Source of the DNA: Peptococcaceae bacterium CEB3
GTDB lineage: Bacteria > Bacillota > Desulfitobacteriia > Desulfitobacteriales > Desulfitobacteriaceae
Assembly: GCA_001029295.1 (NCBI GenBank)
Contig: LDXJ01000056.1
Location: 94,019-158,018 of the forward strand
DNA: 64,000 nucleotides
Direction: 5' to 3'
Every line of letters starts with the position of its first letter. Position 1 is the first letter of the stretch. Below the pieces are notes generated by a model. The model did not search any database. It worked only from the letters and a program-made list of their open reading frames with translations, and was not told the DNA's origin. Positions 1 through 8,428 of the stretch are shown piece by piece. The position numbers and the translations under genes were made by a program.

Positions 1-164
1 ACGACTACGTCCCCCGGAACGAAGCGGCCGGCAAAGGTTGGATCAAAGTCTTCAAAGACATGTTTGGCCAGTTCATCGGGGTCTGAAATGTTGCAGTAGC
101 GTCCGGCTATGATCAGATCGGTGTCAATGTCACGGCCGAACTTCCACACGTTTCCTTCAATCAT
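1..164 (-). CDS. leuD: 3-isopropylmalate dehydratase-type small subunit (5' part only)
   Basis: The first 54 codons of a LeuD/HacB-type small (swivel) subunit; the rest lies beyond the left window edge. The start reads MIEGNVWKFGRDIDTDLIIA, and the family motif D-I-D-T-D-x-I-x-x-x-R-Y is at residues 12-23. A purine-rich ribosome site (GGGGGAAAG) precedes the ATG at 164. It lies 65 bp downstream of the large subunit, as usual for leuCD. With that subunit it should form a [4Fe-4S] hydro-lyase isomerising a 2-hydroxyacid (isopropylmalate, homoaconitate or methylmalate type). The substrate cannot be told from this fragment. Its place beside phenylacetate-CoA ligase leaves open a catabolic rather than leucine-biosynthetic role. 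Confidence 0.85.
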   Translation of the reverse strand, partial: MIEGNVWKFGRDIDTDLIIAGRYCNISDPDELAKHVFEDFDPTFAGRFVPGDVV

Positions 165-229
165 GCTCTTTCCCCCTTCAAGGCGCGTTCCTACGTTCCT
201 GTCAAGATTCCCTGGGGTCCGCCTTCCTG

Positions 230-1489
230 TCAAAGTTCCTCCGGTCCGCTGATTTGGCCTGAGAGTGCCGACGCAGCGGCCACCGCAGGGCCTGCCAAGT
301 AAACCTCGCTTTGCACGTGCCCCATGCGGCCCACAAAGTTGCGGTTAGTCGTGGAGACACACCGCTCACCTTCGGCCAAGATCCCCATGTGCCCGCCCAG
401 GCAGGGGCCGCAAGTAGGGGTTGAAACCACGCAATCCGCTTGAATAAAGGTTTCCAGCAACCCTTCTTGCAAAGCTCGCAGATAGACCTTCTGTGTCCCG
501 GGAATCACAATACAACGGACACGAGGGTGAACCTTTTTGCCCTTCAGGAGCGCCGCCGCCACCCGCAAATCCTCAATCCGGCCATTCGTACAGGAACCGA
601 TGACCACCTGGTCAATCGAAAGATCACCAGCCTCGGCAACCGGTTTACTATTGGAAGGCAGGTGTGGAAAAGCCACCTGGGGTTCGATATCCGCCATGTC
701 GAAGACAACCGTTTGGGCATACTCTGCCTCCGGGTCGCTTTCATAAACGGTGTAGGACAGGTCAGTCGCGTCGCGCACATAACTTTCCGTCTTGGCGTCG
801 ACAGCAAAAATTCCGTTCTTCGCCCCCGCTTCTATGGCCATGTTAGCCATCGTCAGCCTTTCTGCCACACTGAGGTCCGCAATGCCTTCACCCGTAAACT
901 CCAGCGCACTGTAAGTAGCCCCGTCCACCCCCAGACGCGCCACCGCGTAAAGAATCAGGTCTTTGCCCGACACCCAGGGCCGCTTTTTCCCCCGAAATTC
1001 CAAACGGATCGTGGGAGGCACTTTGAGCCACACTTCGCCCAAAGCCCAAGCTACGGCCACATCCGTGGACCCGACCCCGGTCGCAAAAGCTCCTACCCCG
1101 CCGTAGGTACAGGTGTGGGAATCTCCTCCGATGACCAGCATGCCCGGCCGGACTAACCCCTGCTCCGGCAGCAGCACGTGCTCTATACCCGTCCGGCCTA
1201 CTTCGAAATACAAGGTCTGCTGCGCGAGGGCGAATTCACGCACCTTCTTGGCCACTTGAGCCGACTGAATATCTTTGTTCGGCGTAAAATGATCGGGCAC
1301 AATGACTACTTTCCGGGGATCGAATACTTTCTCGGCGCCTCGGATTTTGCCAAATTCCTCAATTGCCACGACCGCCGAGAGTTCGTTGGCTAAAACCAAA
1401 TCCACTTTGGCATTGATAATTTGACCCGGATGCACCCCAGACAACCCGGCATGGGCTGCCAAGATCTTCTCTGTCATCGTCATAGCCAT
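230..1489 (-). CDS. leuC: 3-isopropylmalate/homoaconitate dehydratase-type large subunit
   Basis: A 419-residue aconitase-superfamily large subunit of the short LeuC2/HacA type. The three [4Fe-4S] cysteines are at about residues 300 (GSCTNGR) and 360/363 (TPTCGPCLGG), and GGDSHTCTYG near 121-130 is the substrate-binding region. The ATG at 1489 follows GGGAGGTG at good spacing. The gene follows phenylacetate-CoA ligase by 19 bp and precedes leuD, so the three are probably co-transcribed. Family knowledge supports isomerisation of an alpha-hydroxy dicarboxylate. Which one (isopropylmalate, homocitrate or a methylmalate) cannot be read here, and no leuA or leuB is in the window. Confidence 0.9.
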   Translation of the reverse strand: MAMTMTEKILAAHAGLSGVHPGQIINAKVDLVLANELSAVVAIEEFGKIRGAEKVFDPRKVVIVPDHFTPNKDIQSAQVAKKVREFALAQQTLYFEVGRTGIEHVLLPEQGLVRPGMLVIGGDSHTCTYGGVGAFATGVGSTDVAVAWALGEVWLKVPPTIRLEFRGKKRPWVSGKDLILYAVARLGVDGATYSALEFTGEGIADLSVAERLTMANMAIEAGAKNGIFAVDAKTESYVRDATDLSYTVYESDPEAEYAQTVVFDMADIEPQVAFPHLPSNSKPVAEAGDLSIDQVVIGSCTNGRIEDLRVAAALLKGKKVHPRVRCIVIPGTQKVYLRALQEGLLETFIQADCVVSTPTCGPCLGGHMGILAEGERCVSTTNRNFVGRMGHVQSEVYLAGPAVAAASALSGQISGPEEL

Positions 1490-1508
1490 TGTTATTTCAC
1501 CTCCCGTT

Positions 1509-2858
1509 TCAATGATTTAAGTCCCGCATGTCAACCACACGCTTGGCTTTGCCTTCACTGCGCTGCAGAGTTTTCGGCTTCACGACCTTGCTGCGGGCGT
1601 TGATGCCCAAAGCTTGATAGAGTTCGCGCCCCAACCGTTCCTGAACCTCCGACAAGGCGGCTTCTTCCTGCTTCAACAATTCCTCTGTACACTCTACCAG
1701 CACCTCAAAGTCATCCATGTGCGAGCTTCCCCGATCCACCACAATGACATATTGCGGTTCCAAACCGGGAATGGAAAGAATAACGCTTTCGATTTGGGAA
1801 GGAAAAACGTTGACACCCCGGATGATCAGCATGTCGTCCGTCCGCCCTGTGACCCTTTGCATGCGCGCCGTGGTGCGGCCGCAAGCGCAGGGTTGCTGTA
1901 AGATAATTGTGCGATCGCGGGTGCGAAAGCGCAGAATCGGAAAAGCTTCTTTGGTCAAAGAGGTCAGAACCATTTCTCCCGGCTGACCGGGTGGGAGAAC
2001 CTCTCCCGTATCCGGGTCAATCGTTTCTACCAAGAAGTGATCTTCGTTGATGTGCAAGCCATTGTGATAGGGACATTCGGAAGAGACGCCCGGACCGATG
2101 AGTTCGGTCAAACCATAGGTATCAAAGGCCTCGATATTTAATTTTTCCTCAATCTCCTCTTTCATCTCCAAAGTCCAAGGCTCAGCGCCAAAGAAACCGA
2201 CGCGCAAGTTGAGATCCCGGGCCGGATCCAGGCCCATTTGCACGGCCTGTTCCGCTAAAACCAGGCAATAGGAAGGTGTGGACGTAAGAACCGTCGCTCC
2301 GAAATCCCGCCAGAGCATGACCTGCCTCTTGGTCATTCCGCTCGAAACCGGGACGATCGTGGCCCCAACCCGCTCCGTACCGTCGTGGAAACCCATTCCC
2401 CCTGTGAAAAGTCCGTAACCGTAAGCATTATGCACAATATCCTCGTCCGTCACCCCGCCTGAAGTCAAAACTCTGGCTATCAGTTCTGCCCAGGTATCCA
2501 GATCGTTGGCCGTATATCCGGCTACCACCGGTTTTCCCGTAGTTCCACTCGACGCATGGAGACGAACGATCTTTTTCATGGGTTCCGCAAACATTCGGTA
2601 GGGGTAATTTTCACGCAAATCATGCTTTGTGGTAAATGGGAGTTTGCTTACATCTTGAAGAGTCCTGATGTCTTGCGGGCGCACCCCCAAGGCGTCCATT
2701 TTTTCCTTGTAAAAAGGCACCCGTTCATAGCAACGTTCGACCGTCTCCTGCAGTCGTTTCAACTGCAGTCTTGCCAACTCCGGCCGGGGCATCGTTTCGT
2801 GCTCCCGGTCCCAAATCAGACATTTTTTCTCTTGCGCCGCGCTTTTAGTGGCTTCCAT
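1509..2858 (-). CDS. paaK: Phenylacetate-CoA ligase (AMP-forming)
   Basis: A 449-residue PaaK/PadJ-type ligase, close to the usual 430-440. It activates phenylacetate (or a similar aryl acetate) with ATP and CoA in the cytoplasm. The phosphate loop SSGTTGKP is at residues 103-110. Downstream are the adenylate-binding YGLTE motif, the hinge region with GRTDDMLIIRG and the C-terminal GKAKRV segment. The ATG at 2858 has GAGGAGGGGG upstream. It precedes leuCD and follows iorAB, which makes aryl-acetyl-CoA from aryl pyruvates. Both therefore feed the same CoA thioester pool oxidised by the Pad enzymes at 49-59 kb. Specificity for phenylacetate over indoleacetate or 4-hydroxyphenylacetate is inferred from context. 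Confidence 0.9.
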   Translation of the reverse strand: MEATKSAAQEKKCLIWDREHETMPRPELARLQLKRLQETVERCYERVPFYKEKMDALGVRPQDIRTLQDVSKLPFTTKHDLRENYPYRMFAEPMKKIVRLHASSGTTGKPVVAGYTANDLDTWAELIARVLTSGGVTDEDIVHNAYGYGLFTGGMGFHDGTERVGATIVPVSSGMTKRQVMLWRDFGATVLTSTPSYCLVLAEQAVQMGLDPARDLNLRVGFFGAEPWTLEMKEEIEEKLNIEAFDTYGLTELIGPGVSSECPYHNGLHINEDHFLVETIDPDTGEVLPPGQPGEMVLTSLTKEAFPILRFRTRDRTIILQQPCACGRTTARMQRVTGRTDDMLIIRGVNVFPSQIESVILSIPGLEPQYVIVVDRGSSHMDDFEVLVECTEELLKQEEAALSEVQERLGRELYQALGINARSKVVKPKTLQRSEGKAKRVVDMRDLNH

Positions 2859-3024
2859 CTCTAAACCCCCTCCTCAATCATACCAACGGGAACACGGGGC
2901 CCTATCCCGTCCCCTGACTCCGAACCGGAAACAATACGACTTGCCCCCTGCAAACTGAGCCAACTCACCCAATCTATGCCTCAAACTTTCTTCAAACTTG
3001 CTCCCCCCTTCCCTGTGCCTTACT

Positions 3025-3630
3025 TTAACCTTCGGCAACCGCTGCCTCGGCCCGACTCCGGCCCAGTTCCACCCCTGTCTGAAAGGCCTTGAGGTTCACC
3101 TCCAACAGCCGCTCCGGAATCCGCCTCCTGATCACGGCATCCCAGGCTTTGGGGGAGAGATCCAGATACACAGAGAGCACTCCGAGAAGAATCAAGCTGC
3201 TGACGCGGATATTGCCCAGGGCTTTGGCTTCGGCAGCGGCGGGGATGAGCTGAAGCCTAAGACCCTTCCCACTCAGGAACTCCATGATACCTGTGGGATA
3301 GGGCTTGTACTCCCCGATTTGTCCCGGCATGATTTCCACATCGTTGATCAGGATTAACCCTCCCCGCTTGACGTAATGCCCATAACGAACCGCTTCCAAA
3401 CGTTCAAAAGCGAGGAGTATATCCGCCTCTCCCGTACGCACGATGGGGGAATAAACCCCCTCCCCGAAGCGCAGGTGGCTGACCACACTCCCACCCCGCT
3501 GAGCCACGCCGTGGACTTCCGTTTGCTTCACTTCCGCCTTTTCCTCCGCGGCCACCAGCGCCAATACTTCGCCGGCCAAGAGCACTCCTTGCCCCCCGAC
3601 TCCACAGAGAAGGACATTTGTGACAGGCAT
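3025..3630 (-). CDS. iorB: Indolepyruvate ferredoxin oxidoreductase, beta subunit (copy 1)
   Basis: A 201-residue gamma-domain-type subunit of the 2-oxoacid:ferredoxin oxidoreductase superfamily. The N-terminal GVGGQGVLLAGEVLA and the following EVHGVAQRGGSVVSHLRFG are the family signatures. Its ATG overlaps the iorA stop by one base (TAATG), indicating translational coupling. With IorA it oxidatively decarboxylates aryl pyruvates (indolepyruvate, phenylpyruvate, 4-hydroxyphenylpyruvate) to aryl-acetyl-CoA while reducing ferredoxin. A second copy lies at 7841-8428. About 160 bp without clear signals separates it from paaK. Confidence 0.9.
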   Translation of the reverse strand: MPVTNVLLCGVGGQGVLLAGEVLALVAAEEKAEVKQTEVHGVAQRGGSVVSHLRFGEGVYSPIVRTGEADILLAFERLEAVRYGHYVKRGGLILINDVEIMPGQIGEYKPYPTGIMEFLSGKGLRLQLIPAAAEAKALGNIRVSSLILLGVLSVYLDLSPKAWDAVIRRRIPERLLEVNLKAFQTGVELGRSRAEAAVAEG

Positions 3631-5384
3631 TACACAACCCCCTTTAAAACAATGGCATCGAACTTACAGGCCTGGGCACATAAAGAACAGCCGGTGCAAA
3701 CGACCTCATCGATCCTGGGCTCTTTACCCGGCAAAACGCCGGGACAGCCCAAGCGCTGACAAGCCCCGCATTGTGTGCATTTGTCTTCTCGGATCACGTA
3801 AGGTGTCTTGGGCCTGTCTTTTTCACCCCGGGCAAAAATACAGGGCCGATTGGTCAAAATCACCGAGGGTCCCTCATGCTGAAGGGCCTCTTGCACCGCT
3901 TGAAACATCTCCTTCTGCCGAAACGGATCCGCGACCTGAACGTGCTTCACTCCGATCGCCCGGATCAAAGCCACCAGATCCAGACGGGGCGCCTCCTCAC
4001 CCTGTAAGGTCATGCCAGTGGCAGGGTGCTCCTGATGTCCGGTCATCCCTGTCGTCCGATTGTCCAAAATGACGGTTGTCGTATTCCCCCCGTTGTAGAC
4101 GACATCGATGAGAGAAGGGATCCCGCCGTGAATGAAAGTGGAATCGCCCATGACTGCCACGACTTTGTCCATTCCCCCCAATTCAAAGCCGAAGGCATGG
4201 CCGATCGAGGAGCCCATGCAAAAAGAAGTGTGCATCGCGCCCAGAGGGGGGAGGGCTCCCAAGGTGTAACAGCCGATATCCCCTGTCACCAGAACGCCGG
4301 CTTTTTTCAAGGCCAGATAGGCCCCCCTGTGAGGACAACCGGGACAAAGCTGGGGCGGCCGGGCGATAAGGTCAAATTCACTCGTAAAGTCATCAACCGC
4401 TTGTTCCCCAAGCAAGGCTTGGGCCAATATGTCGGGATTATACTCACCGCTGCGGGGAAGGCGTTCCTTGCCTACGATGTTAGTGATACCCCAAGCCCGG
4501 ATCTGTTCTTCCAGGAAAGGCTCCAATTCCTCAATCACATAGACCACCTCATGCCGGGCGCAGAAGTCGCTGATTTTTTGCCTGGGCAAAGGATTCGTCA
4601 AGGCCAGTTTGAGAAACGAAGCCTCCGGAAAGAGCTCTTTGGCATAAGTGTAAGAAGCTCCGCTGGTGATGATCCCGATCTCGCTCCTGCCCTCTTCAAG
4701 CCGGTTGAAAGGATAACTCTCGGCAAACGCAGTCAGCCGCTCCATTTTGGCATCCAATTTAGCCCGCAGAGCCTTGGCAAAAATCGGCACGACCCAATTG
4801 GGCACATCCTTGACAAAACGGCGTTCGTTGGTGTTTTCCCCGCGTTCACCCAGGCTCACGATTCCCTTGCTGTGGGATACCCGCATCGAAGTGCGATAAA
4901 GAACCGGTGTCGAAAACATCTCACTCAGTTCGAAAGCCAGTTTAACGTAATCCTTGGCTTCTTGGGGATCACTGGGCTCGATCATGGGAACCTGAGCCAT
5001 TCGGGCCAAATAGCGGTTATCCTGCTCATTCTGGGAACTGTACATGCCTGGGTCGTCGGCGGAAATAACCACAAAACCTCCAAGCGTCCCGGCGAAGGGA
5101 AAAACCATAAAGGAATCGGAGGCCACGTTGAGTCCCACATATTTCATGGAACACAGGGCCCTTTTCCCTGAGAGAGCGACACCCATCGCCTCATCAAAAG
5201 CGACTTTTTCATTGGCCGCCCACTGGGAACGAATCTCCGGATAGTGAGCGATATTCTCCAAAATTTCCGTACTGGGCGTTCCGGGGTAGCCTGAGGCAAA
5301 ATAGACGCCGGCCTCATAAGCCCCCCGGGCGATTGCGGTGTTTCCGGCCATGAGCATCCGCCGGTCAGGGCTTGTCAATGTCAT
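3630..5384 (-). CDS. iorA: Indolepyruvate ferredoxin oxidoreductase, alpha subunit (copy 1)
   Basis: A 584-residue TPP enzyme of normal IorA length. The N-terminal pyrimidine-binding part carries GAYEAGVYFASGYPGTPSTEI. The central TPP-Mg region has GDIGCYTLG and GDSTFIHGG. Two C-terminal [4Fe-4S] motifs (CTQCGACQRLGCPG and CTGCSLCAQACK) pass electrons to ferredoxin. AGGAGGG precedes the ATG at 5384. The gene heads an iorAB-paaK-leuCD unit, divergent from the symporter. The reaction is oxidative decarboxylation of an aryl pyruvate to aryl-acetyl-CoA, linking aromatic amino acid transamination to the phenylacetyl-CoA route. Confidence 0.92.
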   Translation of the reverse strand: MTLTSPDRRMLMAGNTAIARGAYEAGVYFASGYPGTPSTEILENIAHYPEIRSQWAANEKVAFDEAMGVALSGKRALCSMKYVGLNVASDSFMVFPFAGTLGGFVVISADDPGMYSSQNEQDNRYLARMAQVPMIEPSDPQEAKDYVKLAFELSEMFSTPVLYRTSMRVSHSKGIVSLGERGENTNERRFVKDVPNWVVPIFAKALRAKLDAKMERLTAFAESYPFNRLEEGRSEIGIITSGASYTYAKELFPEASFLKLALTNPLPRQKISDFCARHEVVYVIEELEPFLEEQIRAWGITNIVGKERLPRSGEYNPDILAQALLGEQAVDDFTSEFDLIARPPQLCPGCPHRGAYLALKKAGVLVTGDIGCYTLGALPPLGAMHTSFCMGSSIGHAFGFELGGMDKVVAVMGDSTFIHGGIPSLIDVVYNGGNTTTVILDNRTTGMTGHQEHPATGMTLQGEEAPRLDLVALIRAIGVKHVQVADPFRQKEMFQAVQEALQHEGPSVILTNRPCIFARGEKDRPKTPYVIREDKCTQCGACQRLGCPGVLPGKEPRIDEVVCTGCSLCAQACKFDAIVLKGVV

Positions 5385-5613
5385 TCTCTTGCCCTCCTAA
5401 GTTTATTTTTTTTAAAGATTTTTAAAGCAACTGTGCCTTGGTTTATCATGTATTCGTATACTATCAGAAACTTTAGGCATTAAGATCCGTATTGCCATGA
5501 ACGGCTAACTGAAGCCGCCCGATAGCCAAAATAGCATCCTGAACGGTTCGACATCGGTATAACTTTCTTGTTTTCTTATATATACCTTGACAAAACTAGA
5601 CACCTAAAGTATG

Positions 5614-5643
5614 CCAGATTTACTGCCTTTTTTTGAAATCTGG
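5614..5643. other. Inverted repeat, 8-bp arms
   Basis: CCAGATTT (5614-5621) and AAATCTGG (5636-5643) are perfect complements around a 14-base T-rich loop. The element lies in the divergent region and may be an operator or a weak hairpin. Function is not known. Confidence 0.35.
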
Positions 5644-5813
5644 TTCACTCGTCGCTATACCCACCCCGGCAAGCACCTTGCTCGCAGAGGAGTCAGCCTA
5701 CCAAGGCACCGGGCACCGGGCACCCGGGCCCCCGGGCCCCATAATAATGTTTTATGGACTTCCTGCCAAAGGTTCTTTTGACCCGGTCAAAGGTCAGAAA
5801 TCCGGGTTAAGCT

Positions 5814-5831
5814 GCCCTGTTCAAACAGGGC
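5814..5831. other. Perfect short hairpin upstream of the symporter operon
   Basis: GCCCTGT (5814-5820), loop TCAA, ACAGGGC (5825-5831). There is no T-tract on either side, so it is not a normal terminator. It lies about 150 bp before the small accessory gene and could be an operator or leader hairpin. Confidence 0.35.
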
Positions 5832-5984
5832 AACTGTCAAAAGCGGTCTCTGAACAGTACACCGTCACATCCTTTCCCCCTGTACTAGATAAGCCGGGAT
5901 CTTTACACCGGGGCAAGTTCTGATAGAATGAGGCTCGAAACCCGTATTCACAATTATCAGATATGCCAGAAAGGAGGTTGGGTT

Positions 5985-6089
5985 ATGCTGGGGTTAACAG
6001 ATAGCGGAGTCATTGCGGCATATCTATTGACGATTGCCAGTGCAGTCCTTTGCGTCGTCTACGGTTTAGTCAATTGGAGAAAACAATAG
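5985..6089 (+). CDS. Small membrane protein preceding a sodium:solute symporter
   Basis: A 34-residue ORF with a strong ribosome site (AGAAAGGAGG, spacing about 7). It encodes MLGLTDSGVIAAYLLTIASA and ends in a basic WRKQ tail. One hydrophobic helix spans residues 8-27. Such tiny one-helix proteins directly upstream of SSS-family symporters are a recognised pattern (symporter small accessory protein). It stops 14 bp before the symporter start, so the two are one operon. The likely role is assembly or stability of the transporter in the membrane, inferred from context only. Confidence 0.7.
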   Translation: MLGLTDSGVIAAYLLTIASAVLCVVYGLVNWRKQ

Positions 6090-6103
6090 GGAGGGAAATC
6101 CAA

Positions 6104-7681
6104 ATGAACATTACCGTCTTCATCGTCATTCTGGTCATTTATTTGGGCATCATCGCCTTCTTAACCTATCTGGGCTACAGAAGAACACATTCTTCCAAAG
6201 ACTACATGGTGGCGGGTGGTGAAATTCACCCTTATTTGATGGGCTTGGCTTACGGCGCCTCTTTCATCTCCACTTCCGCCATTGTCGGCTTTGGCGGGGC
6301 CGCCGGAGTCTATGGCATGAGCTTATTGTGGCTGACCTTTGCCAACATCTTTGTGGGCGTTTTCATCGCCTTTGTCGTCTTCGGCAAACCGACCCGGGCC
6401 CTGGGTCAGCAGCTGGAAGCCTTCACTTTCCCCGAGCTCTTGGGGAAACGCTATGATTCCGTCTTTCTCCGCCGCTATGCCGCCGCCCTTTTCTCCATCA
6501 TCATGCCTTTGTACGCCGCCGCGGTCCTAATCGGAGGAGCCCGTTTCCTCCAGGAATCCATGCACCTGAGTTTCACCGGCGCCGTCTGGATCTTTGCGGT
6601 CCTCGTCATGGCCTTCGTCTATTTCGGCGGTCTGAGAGGAGTGGTCTATACCGACGCCTTCCGGGGCACCCTGGATTTTCTCGTCATGGCTACGCTCATT
6701 GTTTTGACGTACATCAAGCTGGGAGGAATTTCCCACGCTCACGCCCAACTGGAAGGGATGAAAAATATGGTCCCCGCGGCCTTGGCCGCCCAGGGGCATA
6801 CCGGCTGGGCCTCCATGCCGGTCTTCGGCTCCCAGATCTGGTGGTTTGTAGTGTCAACTCTCATTCTCGGCGTGGGCATCGGTGTGCTGGCCCAGCCGCA
6901 ACTCATTGTCCGCTATCTCATGGTTAAATCCTCCAAGGACATTAACCGGGCCCTGATCTTTGGCGGTGTCTTTATCCTGTTCATGACCGGTGTGGCCTTC
7001 ACGGTCGGAGCTTTGTCCAATGTCTATTTTAAGGACACCACAGGCAAAATCGCCATAGCCGCCGCCGGGGGCAATTCCGACCTGATCATCCCCTCCTTTG
7101 TCTCACAGGCGATGCCCTCTTGGTTGAGTTACCTCTTCCTGCTGGGCTTATTGGCCGCCGCCATGTCGGCCCTCAGCGGACAATTCCACATGATTTCCAC
7201 CTCCGTCAGCTATGACCTCAATCCCAAAGCCGACAAGAACGCGAACAAAACCGTTATGCTGGGTCGTCTCGGCATTGTGGCCGGCTTTATTCTGACCATG
7301 TTCGTGGTCTTTCAGTTGCCGGGGAGCATTATCCCTATCGCAACTTCTATCTTCTTTGGCTTGTGTGCCTCCGCTTTCCTTCCCATGTACGTGGGCGCTC
7401 TTTACTGGTCGCGTTCAACCCGGACCGGAGCGATCTGGAGCATGCTCGCCGGAACCTTGGTTTATTTCTACATGGTCCTCTTCGTCCACAGCAAAGAAGC
7501 CTCCATTTTCGGTGTATCCAAAGCCCTTTTCGGCAAGACCCCCCTCTTCACCAGTCCCCTGAACTATATTGACCCTCTCATCGTCGCCCTGCCTGTCAGC
7601 ATCGTGATCTTTGTGGCGGTCTCCCTCCTGACGAAAGCGGGGGACATCCCTCTTCCCCATAAGAAGACGCTCATGGTCTGA
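6104..7681 (+). CDS. Sodium:solute symporter (SSS family)
   Basis: A 525-residue polytopic membrane protein with about 13 hydrophobic helices. The N-terminus MNITVFIVILVIYLGIIAFL is followed by SSKDYMVAGGEIHP and GASFISTSAIVGFGG, typical of the SSS fold, and AAMSALSGQFHMIST later contributes to the sodium site region. I chose the ATG at 6104 with GGGAGGG upstream; an upstream non-ATG reading would overlap the small accessory gene. It takes up an organic anion with sodium. Lying between two iorAB pairs and beside phenylacetate-CoA ligase, an aromatic acid or related substrate is plausible. Acetate or proline-type substrates are alternatives. Confidence 0.85.
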   Translation: MNITVFIVILVIYLGIIAFLTYLGYRRTHSSKDYMVAGGEIHPYLMGLAYGASFISTSAIVGFGGAAGVYGMSLLWLTFANIFVGVFIAFVVFGKPTRALGQQLEAFTFPELLGKRYDSVFLRRYAAALFSIIMPLYAAAVLIGGARFLQESMHLSFTGAVWIFAVLVMAFVYFGGLRGVVYTDAFRGTLDFLVMATLIVLTYIKLGGISHAHAQLEGMKNMVPAALAAQGHTGWASMPVFGSQIWWFVVSTLILGVGIGVLAQPQLIVRYLMVKSSKDINRALIFGGVFILFMTGVAFTVGALSNVYFKDTTGKIAIAAAGGNSDLIIPSFVSQAMPSWLSYLFLLGLLAAAMSALSGQFHMISTSVSYDLNPKADKNANKTVMLGRLGIVAGFILTMFVVFQLPGSIIPIATSIFFGLCASAFLPMYVGALYWSRSTRTGAIWSMLAGTLVYFYMVLFVHSKEASIFGVSKALFGKTPLFTSPLNYIDPLIVALPVSIVIFVAVSLLTKAGDIPLPHKKTLMV

Positions 7682-7771
7682 ACATTCCGGGTCCCTTGGT
7701 ACGAAGGGGTAGTGAGGCAGGATGGATGAGCACATCGGTGTTCTGATCTGACAGAACTCAGGTTTCCGGGC

Positions 7772-7803
7772 AAGAGGGTCGCGTTCAGGGAGCGCACCCT
7801 CTT
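7772..7803. terminator. Hairpin between convergent symporter and iorB2 genes
   Basis: AAGAGGGT (7772-7779) pairs with ACCCTCTT (7796-7803), with an inner GCG/CGC continuation. The short ACTTT tail is a weak U-tract. Its position between convergent ends fits a bidirectional terminator. Confidence 0.5.
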
Positions 7804-7840
7804 ACTTTGACGCACTGCCTTGCTCGCAAGAGGCCGCTGC

Positions 7841-8428
7841 TCAGACGGCAGCCGCATAGTCATACCCCAGGACAAACGCTTTCCGGTTAATCTGCAAAAG
7901 CTTTTCCGGAATACGGGCCTTGAGAGCGTCCTGCCAAATTTCCGCCGGGAAATCCATAAAGCGGGCGCATATACCCATGAGCACGACATTGGTTGCCCTG
8001 ACATGGCCGGCCTCGGCAGCCAAGCGCAGTCCGTCCGCTTCGACCACCCGGCCGATTCTCTCTCTCAGCCGCGGGATAATGTTGTCCGGATAGACAGCCG
8101 CGCCAATCAAGACGGGCAGGGGAATAATTTTCTGGCTATTGACGATGAGAACCCCATCTTTCCTCAAGTGGTGGGCCCAGCGATAGGCCTCAAGCTGTTC
8201 GAAAGCCACAATCATATTGGCCTCCCCCTGGTCAATGACGGGCGAGTTGATCCGTGTTCCCAAACGCACCTGAGTGACGACTGAGCCACCCCGTTGGGCC
8301 ATCCCGTGGATTTCGGACATTTTGACATCATAACCCTGAGACAGGGCTGCCGTAGAAAGAAGTTTGGATGCCAGAATGGTTCCCTGCCCGCCGACACCGA
8401 CGAGCAGGATATTCTTGTCCTTCCCCAT
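7841..8428 (-). CDS. iorB: Indolepyruvate ferredoxin oxidoreductase, beta subunit (copy 2)
   Basis: A 195-residue paralogue of the beta subunit at 3025-3630. GVGGQGTILASKLLSTAAL and EIHGMAQRGGSVVTQVRLG are the family signatures. I chose the ATG at 8428, which overlaps the iorA2 stop by one base; a TTG three bases upstream is an alternative. The protein pairs with IorA2 for ferredoxin-dependent oxidation of aryl pyruvates. Sequence divergence between the two copies suggests different aryl pyruvate preferences rather than a recent duplication. Confidence 0.9.
   Translation of the reverse strand: MGKDKNILLVGVGGQGTILASKLLSTAALSQGYDVKMSEIHGMAQRGGSVVTQVRLGTRINSPVIDQGEANMIVAFEQLEAYRWAHHLRKDGVLIVNSQKIIPLPVLIGAAVYPDNIIPRLRERIGRVVEADGLRLAAEAGHVRATNVVLMGICARFMDFPAEIWQDALKARIPEKLLQINRKAFVLGYDYAAAV

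Larger units (their letters stand above)
5385..5984. promoter_or_regulatory. 600-bp divergent intergenic region between iorA1 and the symporter operon
   Basis: This is the only divergent gene start in the window, so promoters for both directions should lie here. I see an AT-rich stretch at 5401-5480, and a possible minus-strand promoter with TATACG as -10 (about 5455-5460) but a poor -35. ACTTTAGGCAT (5471-5481) and CCTAAAGTATGCC (5603-5615) are near-complementary and could be paired operator halves. A GC-rich run of CCCGGG repeats occupies 5705-5740. No ORF with a convincing start is present. No promoter can be assigned with confidence. Confidence 0.4.

Noticed and set aside
4026..5171. Plus-strand ORF of 381 codons
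   Set aside because: Antisense to iorA, low-complexity composition and no recognisable motif.
5587..5615. TTGACA-17-TATGCC promoter toward the symporter
   Set aside because: The -10 is poor and the site is about 370 bp from the first gene, so support is insufficient.
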